64,000 nt of DNA from Prorocentrum cordatum (Eukaryota; Sar; Dinophyceae; Prorocentrales; Prorocentraceae), in contig CAUYUJ010020278.1 in NCBI GenBank assembly GCA_963575745.1, positions 1 to 64,000 of the forward strand. The letters run 5' to 3'. The translations under genes and the position numbers were made by a program. The notes beneath the pieces were generated by a model. That model made no database searches and had not been told where the DNA came from. It saw only the letters and a list, made by a program, of their open reading frames with translations. Positions 55,334 through 64,000 of this stretch are shown one piece after another (positions within the stretch are counted from its first letter, which is position 1; each line of letters begins with the position of its first letter).

Positions 55334-55399
55334 ACTTTGTCGGTTCCCCGCCGCAAACCAGGACAAGGAAGGGAAGGAAGAGAAGGAGGAGGAATACGA

Positions 55400-55451
55400 T
55401 GATCATGATGACGAGGATGATGATGATGATGATGATGACGATGATGATAAC

Positions 55452-55494
<43 letters not shown>

Positions 55495-55742
55495 CTGATG
55501 GTGATGATGATAACGATAAGGACGATAATGATGCTGCTGATGATGATTTTGATGAGGATGGCTACGATGGTGATGACGATGATGGTGGTGATGACGATGG
55601 CGATCAGGATGGGATGATGGTGGTGATGGTGGTGATGGTGGTGGTGATGATGACGATGACGATGACGATGATGGTGGTGATGAGGATGTTGATGATGATG
55701 GTGATGATGGTGTTGGTGGGTGGTCATGATGATTGTTGTGAC

Positions 55743-55786
<44 letters not shown>

Positions 55787-56600
55787 CGATGTGGTTGAGG
55801 ATGAGAATGAGAACGAGGATGAGGAGGCCGATGATGGTGTTGATGATGATTATGAGGAGGAGGAGGAGGAAGTGGAGGAGGAGGGGGATGCTGAGTATGA
55901 TGAAATTGATGATGATGTGGTTGCTGATGATGCTGATATTGCTGCTGTTGATGATGATGATGATGATGATGATGAGGTTGATGATGCTGATGATGGTGGT
56001 GGCGATGATGGTTGTGCTGCCCATGGTGATGGTGGCTATGATGACGACGACGACGATGATGACGTGAATGACGACGATGATGATGCTGATGATGACGATG
56101 CTGATGATATTGCTGATGATGCTTATGTTGATGACGAGTATGATGATGCTGATGGCGATGATGGTATGACGCTGTCGCTGATGATGATGATGCCGATGCT
56201 GATATGTATGATGAGGTTGCTGCTGGTGGTGGAGTTGATGATCTTGATGCTGATGCTGCTGATGATGATGATGCTGATGATGATTATGATGATACTTATT
56301 GTTGGTGATGATGATGATTATGCTGATGATTATGCTGATGCTGATGCTGCTGTGAAAGATGCCGCTGTTTGTGATGATGACGGTGGCAATGCTGGTGATG
56401 ATGCTGCTGAGGATGATGATCATGATGCTGATGATGATGATACCGATGATGATTATGCTGACGATGATGCAGAGGATTATGCTGCTGTTGATGATCATGA
56501 GGATTGTGATGCTGATGATGACGATGATGATGATGCTGATGCTGATGCTGATACTGATGCTGATGATGATGCTGATCATGTTCATGATGATGTCGAGGAG
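55400..56600. repeat. 1.2-kb (GAT)n / GATGCT tract
   Basis: Imperfect GAT repeats with GGT, GCT and GAC variants. A 334-codon Asp-rich frame and long His/Ile frames are artefacts. Confidence 0.96.
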
Positions 56601-56604
56601 CAGA

Positions 56605-57182
56605 AGGAGGAAGAGTAGCAGGAGCAGAAGGAGGAGGAGGAGGACGAGGACTAGGAGGAGGAGGAGGAGGAGGAGGAGGAGGAGGAGGAGGAGGCAGGAG
56701 GAGGAGGAAGGAGGAGGAGGAGGAGAAGAGGAGGAGGAGGAGGAGGAGGAGGAGAAGGAGAAGGAGGAGGAGGTGGAGGAGGAGGATGAGAGGGAGGAGG
56801 AAAGGAGGAGAAGGCGGATGAGAGATGGAGGGGAGGAGGAGGAGGAGGAAGGAGGAGGAGGAGGAAAGGAGGAGGAGGAGGAGGAGAAGAGGAGGCGGAG
56901 GAGGAGGAGCAGGAGGAGGAGGAGGAGGAGAAGGAGGAGGAGAGGAGGGAGGAGGAGGGAGGAGGAGAGAGGAGAGGAGGAGGAAGAGGAGGAGGAGGAG
57001 GGAGGAGGAGAGGAGGAAGGAGGAGGGGAGGAGGAGGAGGAGGAAGGAGTAGGAGAATGAGGAGGAGGAGGGAGGAGAATGAAGGAGGAGGAGGAGGAGA
57101 AGGAGGAGGAGGAGGCGGAGGCGGAGGAGGAGGAAGAGGTGGAGGAGGAGGAGGAGGTGGAGGAGGAGGAGGAGGAGACAGG
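56605..57182. repeat. (GGA)n tract
   Basis: About 575 bp of GGA continuing directly from the GAT tract. Confidence 0.96.
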
Positions 57183-57335
57183 AGGGCTTGGCACTCCAGC
57201 CAAGCGGCCCTCGCCCTCGAAGGCTCCCAGGCTTGGCATCCCGTCCGTCCTGGAAGCCAGCGGCAACCCCCCCTCCAAGGGCGGGGGGTGTCCAGGGTCC
57301 ACAGCTGGCCAGCTCTCGCCTCTTCGCCAGAGGGT

Positions 57336-57380
57336 CTCTCTTTCTCTCTCTCGCTCTCTCTCTCTCTCTCCCTCTCCCTC
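57336..57380. repeat. (TC)n microsatellite
   Basis: TCTCTC run. Confidence 0.9.
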
Positions 57381-57595
57381 CCTCTGTTGTTTCCCAGCCC
57401 GCTGGCGGCTGCCTCCCTCCTCGTCCGGCTCTTCGTCCTTCTGCTCTTCTCCGTGCTCCTCCAAAGCCCTCCATCCGCTCCCGCTCTTCCTTCCTCTCCA
57501 ACCGCTCTCTGCTGGGGAGAGGGAAACGAGGCGAGATAATGAGAGACAGAGATAGAGAGAGCGAGAGAGACCATTCGATATAGACATACATATCA

Positions 57596-57760
57596 CTATC
57601 TGTGCATACACCCATACACACACATATATATATATGTATTTATATTTTTATATAGACACATGTATTTATATGTACGCGAACATCTATGTACTCATCAACA
57701 CGTGCAACAATATATATATATATATATATATATGTCTACATGTACATACACGTATAAACT
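57596..57760. repeat. (TA)n and ACAT-rich tract
   Basis: CACATATATATA and ATATATATATATATATATAT runs. Confidence 0.92.
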
Positions 57761-57904
57761 CCTTTCCATCTAATTTACTTGATCCGAAACCCTGCGACCC
57801 CCCCCCCCTCAGGAACGAGACCCCACCGATTCCTGGTCCCACGGGCCTTTTGGACGCCCTTGCAGAGGATCTCCTGGGACTTCTGCTTATCATGCGCAAG
57901 GCTT

Positions 57905-58290
57905 AGCCAGCGATCCCAAAACGGTCAGGAGGGCGTCGAAACGGCCCCACGAGAGTCCCAACCGACCCCACACACTCACCAGACGCCCGAAGAGGGCCCA
58001 GAGCACACCCCCAAAGTGCCCTGAAACACACAAAACAGCAGAGACACTCTGTTGGCCCGTGTGCACTTCTTCTCAGTGCTCGGTTCTTCGGTCTTCGAGG
58101 CGTCCAATACCGCCCGAGATGCCTCCAAGATCGGCCCGATAGTGGCCACGAGGGCGTCAAGACGACCTCGGAGAGCCCCAATGCAGCCCAACAGGCCCCA
58201 CGATGGCCCCACGAAAGTCCCAAGACGGCCCCAGATGGCCCCAAGACACCCCCCAGAACACTTTGAGTTGGAACCCGGTCGTTGAGGGAA
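57905..58290 (-). repeat. CTTGGGGCC array, reverse orientation, with core
   Basis: Units CCCACGAGAGTCCCAA and CCCAAGACGGCCCC; core near 58040-58110 with GTTGGCCCGTGTGC and TCTTCGGTCTTCGAGGCGTC. Confidence 0.7.
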
Positions 58291-58829
58291 GCCACGAAGG
58301 GCAGCATGGTGTCCAGACTCAGAGGCCGTCAGAAGAGCATCTGCCGGCCTGCAGGGGCCCCCAACAAGCCCCCACAAGCCGTCGAGGCGTCGAGGGGCAG
58401 TGACTCCCCCAAGGAGGAGCCCCCGCAAGACATGGGGACGGGCCCGCAGCCAACGAGGACGGAGAAGGGTTCGCAGAGAATGGCGAGAACGATCAATGTG
58501 CAAAGGGAAGAGAAAATAATGGGAGAGGAGGGGACCAAAGAGAACGTCAGCGCGAAAACGGAGACAAGGACATCATATCATACTGTTATATCTCTCTCTC
58601 TCTATCTCTCTCCCTCTCTCGCTTCCTATCTCTCATTCTGCCCGTGCGAAACTTCAGGGACCAGGGTGCATGGCGCGAAGTGCCAATGACGCCTTGTACA
58701 CCATATACACATATATATACATATGAAAATATGTAGATGTATGTATGTGCATACCCGAGCTTTTATTGTTAGCATGGTGCTCGCAATCCGTTGCGGGTGA
58801 AAGTTCCGTTTGACTGCTGCCCAGTAGGA

Positions 58830-58866
58830 TGAGAGACAGAGAGAGCGATAGAGACAAGAGAGAGAT

Positions 58867-58897
<31 letters not shown>

Positions 58898-58945
58898 GAG
58901 AGAGCGAGAGTTAGCGAGAGAGAGAGAGAGAGACATACTAAGATC
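58830..58945. repeat. (GA)n microsatellite
   Basis: GAGAGAGAGAG with CGAG interruptions. Confidence 0.95.
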
Positions 58946-59219
58946 TGTATGTAAGCATATCATAGTATACACATAATTGGGCAGGGACATATATACACAT
59001 ACATATATCTATATATATGTATTGCGAGAAAGACATCTATTTATATGTAATGCACACATCTATAGATATATAGGGGAGAGAGGGGAGAGAGAGAGGAGTA
59101 TTTGCTTGCATATGCATATCCGAGTGCGGGGGCCGAAAGCTGATTCATTAACCCTGGGTGCATGGTTGAAGTGGGGATCCGTGGTGAAGGTTCTACTTGT
59201 TGCGTCGTTGCGTTGTTGT

Positions 59220-59480
59220 TCCTTTGTTTGCTGTCGTCGTCCTACCCGCGACCCACCCCGCCACCCACCCCTCGACCAACCTCGCAACCCACCCCGCGAC
59301 CCACCCCGCGACCCACCCTGCGACCCACACGCGACCCACCCTGCGACCCACCCGCGACCCACCCGCGACCCACCCACGACCCACCCCGCGACCCACCCCA
59401 CGACCCACCCGCGACCCACTTCGCGACCCACCCGCGACCGACCCCGCGACCCAGCCCGCGACCCATCCCGCGACCCTTTC
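59220..59480. repeat. CGACCCACCC minisatellite
   Basis: About 25 units of 9-11 bp (CGACCCACCC, CGCGACCCAC). Resumes at 59575-59825. Confidence 0.9.
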
Positions 59481-59574
59481 AGTCAGAGTGAGGGGGCCGA
59501 ACGGTCATTCACTGTCCCTGGGTGCGTGGCTGAAGTGGGGACGGCGAGGATTCTGCTTGTTTTGTTGCGTCGTC

Positions 59575-59825
59575 CCCCCCGCCACCCGGCCCGCGACCCA
59601 CCCGCGACCCACACCGCGACCCACCGCAACCCACCCCCGCGACCTACCCGCGACCCACCCGCGACCCACCCCGCGACCCGCTCGCGACCTACCCGCGACC
59701 CACCCGCGAACCACTCGCGACCCACCCGCGACCCACCCGCGACCCGGCCCGCGACCCACCCGCGACCCACCGTTGACCCATCCGCGACCAACTTGCGACC
59801 CACCCCGCGACCCACCCACATTTGT
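59575..59825. repeat. CGACCCACCC minisatellite
   Basis: Same unit as the array at 59220, separated from it by a 1.9-kb-element terminus. Confidence 0.9.
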
Positions 59826-59930
59826 GTTAACTGAAAAATCGGCGCCTGCGGCGGACTCGTTAGTATAGCTTGACATTCTGCGCCTGCGGCGGGCTTCTTC
59901 AGAGCCTCGCAGACTGCCGAAGCCCCCGCC

Positions 59931-60002
59931 GCCCCCTCACTCTTATCCGCAACTGCGGCGGGCTATATGACACCCCGCAATTGCGGATAAGAGTGAGGGG
60001 GC
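59931..60002. repeat. Hairpin with 22-bp perfect arms
   Basis: GCCCCCTCACTCTTATCCGC plus AA pairs with its complement at 59981-60002 across a 28-base spacer. The CCCCCTCACTCT end is shared with the termini of the 1.9-kb element. Confidence 0.85.
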
Positions 60003-60064
60003 TGGCGCGGGCGACGCGGGCGTCGTCAAGCCGGCGGACCTCGTGGCCCCCACCTTCCTTGTCG

Positions 60065-60408
60065 ATGGCGCTCTCCTCCTCCTCCTCTGCCTTCTCCTCC
60101 TCCTCTTCCTCGTCCTCGTCCTCGTCCTCATCGTCATCGTCGTCCTCCTCCTCCACCTCGTCCTCCTCCTCCTCTTCTTCCTCGTCCTCCCTCTCCTCCC
60201 CTCGTCCTTCCATCATCGTCCTCCCATTGTCGTCATGTTCCTCCTCGTCGTCCTCCTCCTCTTCCCCCCCTCCCGATCCTCCCCCCTCCTCCTTTTCGTC
60301 GTCGTCGTCGTCGACGTCGTCGTCGTCCCCTTCCTCGTCCTCCTCCTCCTCCTCCTCCTCCTCTCCTCATCCTCATCCTCATCCTCCTTCTCCTCCTCGT
60401 CCTCCTGC
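60065..60408. repeat. (TCC)n / (GTC)n tract
   Basis: TCC with TCG variants, in the centre of the 1.9-kb inverted-repeat element. Confidence 0.93.
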
Positions 60409-60409
60409 A

Positions 60410-60935
60410 AAAGCAGCCCGCCGCAGGCGCCGAAAATTTGGTTTGTACACTGAACGTGGTTTGGGTCGCGGGTGGGCCGCGGGTTCTCCACCGGGAACGA
60501 ATGCAAAAGATGCCCGCCGCAGGCGCCGAAAAGATTGGTTTGTACCCTGAACGTGGTCGCGGGTGGGCCGCGGTCTCTCCACCTGGAACGAATGCCGCCG
60601 CAGGCGCCGAAAAATGTGGTTGTACCCTGAACGTGGTTTGGGTCGCGGGTTGTCGCGAGCCGCGGGCGTGGAACGAATGCAAAAGATGCCCGCCGCAGGC
60701 GCCGAAAAAATTGGTTTGTACCCTGAACGTGGTCGCGGGTGGGCCGCGGTCTCTCCACCTAGAACGATTCAAAAGATGCCCGCCGCAGGCGCCGAAAAAT
60801 GTGGTTTGTACCCTGAACGTGGTTTGGGTCGCGGGTTGGTCGCGAGCTGATCGCGGGGTGGGTCGCGGGCTCTCCACCTGGAAGGAATGCAAAAAAAGCC
60901 CGCCGCAGGCGCCGAAAATGTTGGTTTGTACCTTG
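60410..60935. repeat. Six-copy tandem repeat of about 83-120 bp
   Basis: Each unit starts CCGCCGCAGGCGCCGAAAA, then TTTGTACCCTGAACGTGGT and a GGGTCGCGGG stretch. Starts near 60417, 60512, 60595, 60688, 60779 and 60899. Confidence 0.85.
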
Positions 60936-60949
60936 AACGTGGTTTGGGT

Positions 60950-61270
60950 CGAAGGTGGGTCGCGGGTGGGTCGCGGGGTGGGTCGCGGGTGGGTCGCGGG
61001 TGGGTCGCGGGTGGGTCGCGGGGTGGGTCGTGGGGTGGGTCGCGGGTGGGTCGCGGGGTGGTCGCGGGTGGGTGGGTCGCGGGGTGGGTCGCGGGGTGGG
61101 TCGCGGGGGGGGCGCGGGTGGGTCGCGGGTGGGTCGCGGGGTGGGTCGCGGGGTGGGTCGCGGGGTTGGTCGCGGGGTGGGTCGCGGGGTGGTCGCGGGG
61201 TTGGTCGCGGGTGGGTCGCGGGTGGGTCGCGGGGTGGGTCGCGGGTGGGTCGCGGGGCGGGGTTGCGGGT
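60950..61270. repeat. GGTCGCGGGTGG minisatellite (inverted to 59220 array)
   Basis: About 27 units of GGGTCGCGGGGTG type, complementary to the arrays at 59220-59825. Confidence 0.9.
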
Positions 61271-61519
61271 GGGGACGACGACAACAAACAACAACAAACA
61301 ACAACAAACAACAACACGAATCCGCACCGCGGAATCCCACTTCAGCCACGCACCCAGGGACAGTGAATGACCGTTCGGCCCCCTCACTCTGATGGAGTAT
61401 CAATTTGTGTATAGACAGACATGTGTAAATATACATTCATATACATATATAGAGAGACATTGAGATATAGACGGGGAGAGAGAGAGAGGGTTACATGCAT
61501 ATACGCAAATGCACATATG

Positions 61520-62098
61520 TGTGTGTATGTATGTATATATGTATGTATGTATGTATGTATGTGTGCGTACGTATTTAGTTATGCATGTATATATGTATGC
61601 ATGTAGGTATGTATTTATGTATGTATGTATGTATATATGCATGCAGGTATGTATGTGTGCGTATGTATGTATGTATGCATGCATGTATGCATGTATGCAT
61701 GTATGTATGTAAGTGTACATGTATGTATGTATGTATGTATGTATGTCTGTCTGTCTGTATGCATGTATGTATGTATGTATGTATGTATGTATGTCTGTGG
61801 GTAGGTAGGTTTGTATGTATGTATGTGTATGTATGTATGTATGTATGTATGTATGTCTATATGTGCGTATTTATGCATGCATATATGTATGTACGTGTTC
61901 ATGTATGTATGTGTGTATGTGTGTATGTATGTATGTATGTATGCATGCATGCATGCATGCATGCATGTATGTACGTATACCTGTGTGTACGTATGCATGT
62001 ATGTAGGTATGTGTGCATGTATGTTTGTATGCATGCATGTATGTATGTATGTACGCACGTATGTATGTATGTATGTAAGTGTGTGTATAAATACATAT
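61520..62098. repeat. (ATGT)n microsatellite
   Basis: About 580 bp of ATGT/GTAT/GCAT tetranucleotides. Confidence 0.97.
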
Positions 62099-62389
62099 AT
62101 CCGTAAGGGCTTCGCCCCCTGCCGCTGGCCTCCTCTCCCGGGTAACGGATCATGCAAGAGCTACGTCGTGAGGTTTGGGCGCCGTTTTGAAGCAGTGTTG
62201 GAACCTCATGGGGGAACGATAAGTCATCGGCAAGAAATATGTAGATTCAGATGATCTTGTTGAACTCGGTGTTGCATTTCGGACTTGCCCCCGCATGCTG
62301 TGCATTGGAAGCCCTCTTGGAAAGATTGGGGGCTGCTAGGGGCTAGAGTGGGCAAAATCGCGCGTCTGGGGCGGTCTTCTGGCTCCTCG

Positions 62390-63150
62390 GCGTCTGTTGT
62401 AAGGAACTGAGGCCTCGGGGGCGCGTGCGCACCGTAATTTGCAAGGAATCCTGGCCTCGGGGGCGCGGTCCTTGTGGAGGTTGCAGAGTGTTATGGCCTC
62501 GGGGACGCAAGTGGTGTATACTTTGCAATGTTTTGTTGCCTCTGGGACGCGAACATGGTGTAATTTACTAGGGTTCATGGCCTCGGGGGCGCGAGCATGG
62601 TGTAATTTACGACGGTTTGAAGTTTCGGGGGCGCGACCATTGTGTAACTTATGAGGGCTTATGGCCTCGGGGACGGAAGCACCGTGTAATTTACGAAGGT
62701 GTATGGCCTCGCGGAATCGAATATAGTGTAATTGACGAGGGTGTATTGCTTCGGGGACGCAGGTGTTGTGTAATGTACGAAGGCTTATAGCTTCGTTGGG
62801 CGCAAGCATTGAATCATTTACGCGGGTTTCTGGCCCAAGGGACGCGAATAGCGTACACTTTTTGAATGTTTATGGCCCCGGGGGGCGCACGTATTGAATC
62901 ATTTACGAGGTTGTATGGCCCAAGGGGCGCGAATAGCGTTTAATTTTCATGGGTGTATGGCCTCGAGGACGCGAAGATTGCATACTTTTCCAGGGCTGAT
63001 GGCCTCGGGGGCGCGGCTATTGTTTCATGTACGGGAGTGTATGGCCTCGGGGACGCAACTAGTGCATAATTTGCAAGGGATCGTGGCCCCAGGGGCACGA
63101 ATGCGGCGTGATTTACGAGGGACCGTGGCCCCAGAGGCGCGAGTCTCAAG
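62390..63150. repeat. 42-bp minisatellite, about 18 copies
   Basis: Unit contains ATGGCCTCGGGGGCGCGA, then GTGTAATTTACGAGGG; unit starts at 62581, 62623 and 62665. It reads as a 14-residue peptide repeat on both strands. Confidence 0.9.
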
Positions 63151-63284
63151 CATTTTTTCGTGACCCAGGGCCCCCTCTTACTCAATATGAAAATACTCTC
63201 CCTCTTCCCCTGATGGCGTCCGGGTGATGGCCGCGCACCCTCCGCGTACTGTTTTTTTCACACAGGACCGCCCGCCACCACCGC

Positions 63285-63440
63285 GCCGCACCACCACCAC
63301 CACCACCACCACCACCACCACCACCACCACCACCACCACACCAGCACCAACACACCAACACCACCACACCAGCACACACCACCACACCACCACACCACCA
63401 CCACCACCACCACCACCACCACCACCACCACCACCACCCA
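63285..63440. repeat. (CAC)n microsatellite
   Basis: Two CAC runs around an ACACCAG segment. Confidence 0.97.
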
Positions 63441-63796
63441 CGCACACACGCACGCACGCACGCACGTGCACCACCACCCACTACGCACGCGCGTGCGGAG
63501 CCACAGGTCCGCTACGACACGCGTCCGCGGATAGAGAAAATCAGCGCCATGGTAAGGGATGGGAGGGAGGGGTAGGACGTCAGATATGACGCGAGCGCAC
63601 CTAGCTTGTCGGCCTCCCTTCCCCCCCCCCTCGCCCTCGCGCGGACAGTAGCTATTTACAGTAGGAAGCCGATAGCAAGACTGTAACATTGGAAACTGGA
63701 AACTGGAACTGGTGCAGGTTACTGGAAGCTGCAACTGGCGCAGGGCACTGCAACCCTCAGCCTCGCAGCCTGGTGGCCCCGCAAGGGGGCTGGCGG

Positions 63797-63946
63797 ATAT
63801 ATATATATATATATATACATATATATATGCATATATATATAGAGATGCATATGTATGTATGTCTATATATATATATGGCAGGGGCAGTTCCCAAGATGTG
63901 TGTTTCCATGTTTGTGCAAAGATGATCTTTGGAATCGAATTTTCTT

Positions 63947-63980
<34 letters not shown>

Positions 63981-64000
63981 CCGCCCTCCCTCCCTTCTCT
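63797..64000. repeat. (AT)n and (CT)n microsatellites at the window end
   Basis: ATATAT at 63797-63880 and CTCTCT at 63942-63983. Confidence 0.93.

Larger units (their letters stand above)
59484..61391. mobile_element. 1.9-kb inverted-repeat element with 56-bp identical termini
   Basis: Left terminus 59484-59539 begins CAGAGTGAGGGGGCCGAACG; the right terminus 61336-61391 is its exact complement for 56 bp by eye. Next inwards are CGACCCACCC-type arrays in opposite orientation, then a TCC tract and a 95-bp array. A partial third terminus lies at 59130-59190. No transposase ORF is seen, so it would be non-autonomous. Confidence 0.65.

Noticed and set aside
55614-56618. 334-codon Asp-rich ORF.
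   Set aside because: Translation of a GAT microsatellite.
55314-57623. 769-codon minus-strand ORF rich in Ser, Leu, Ile and His.
   Set aside because: It runs through GGA and GAT microsatellites and over the helicase SAT exon on the opposite strand.
62336-63163. Fourteen-residue repeat ORFs on both strands.
   Set aside because: 42-bp minisatellite open on both strands; no start context or bias.
1-64000. tRNA, rRNA, CRISPR, bacterial promoters and terminators.
   Set aside because: Nothing recognisable by eye; hairpins found belong to repeat elements.

Overview
The window looks like nuclear DNA of a dinoflagellate; I cannot name the species. The reasons are: mostly high GC; very small exons with near-saturated G/C third positions separated by introns of many kilobases; probable GC and GA splice donors beside GT; dense (GGA)n/(TCC)n and other microsatellites; several families of short inverted-repeat elements; and an endonuclease-plus-reverse-transcriptase retroelement with a C-terminal zinc-finger tail. 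There are no operons, ribosome-binding sites or CRISPR arrays, and I recognise no tRNA or rRNA. || Main gene: at least six short plus-strand exons (8024-8138, 9458-9513, 17199-17339, 24598-24651, 53467-about 53544, about 55259-55333) encode, in correct order and with phases that agree at the first four junctions, the N-terminal half of an HrpB-like DExH-box RNA helicase (Walker A, PRR, TEG, DEFHER, SAT). The gene covers more than 47 kb, has a fourth intron of about 28.8 kb, and continues past the right edge. Most of the window is therefore intron of one gene, and the rest is either upstream of it or in its later introns. || Layout: 1-8 kb holds satellite DNA, a degenerate minus-strand LINE remnant (2.8-4.4 kb) and inverted-repeat elements. 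8-17 kb holds helicase exons 1-2, MITEs, a 101-bp satellite and GAT repeats. 17-24.7 kb holds exons 3-4, with a broken LINE (19.4-23.2 kb) and an unidentified GC3-rich coding segment (23.4-24.2 kb). 25-38 kb, inside intron 4, holds many MITEs, coding exons with a WW and an SH3-like module (28.6-31 kb), a 90-bp tandem array (33.3-35.8 kb) and an EH-domain-like exon (37.3 kb). 38.9-46.8 kb is a lower-GC block whose two ends carry similar hairpins in inverted orientation and 27-bp satellites; it has minus-strand ORFs, one resembling the C-terminal part of a KDZ-type transposase, and is proposed as a single 7.85-kb DNA transposon. 47-53 kb holds nested MITEs. 53-55.4 kb holds helicase exons 5-6. 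55.4-64 kb is almost entirely microsatellite, minisatellite and an inverted-repeat element with 56-bp termini. || Six or more recurring short element families are described as F1 to F9. F1 (about 12 copies, 120-165 bp, 8-10 bp target duplications in the clearest copies) and F2 (8 clear copies, about 150-190 bp) are the most abundant. Long reading frames over GGA, GAT, 90-bp, 42-bp and 101-bp arrays are repeat artefacts and are not annotated as genes.
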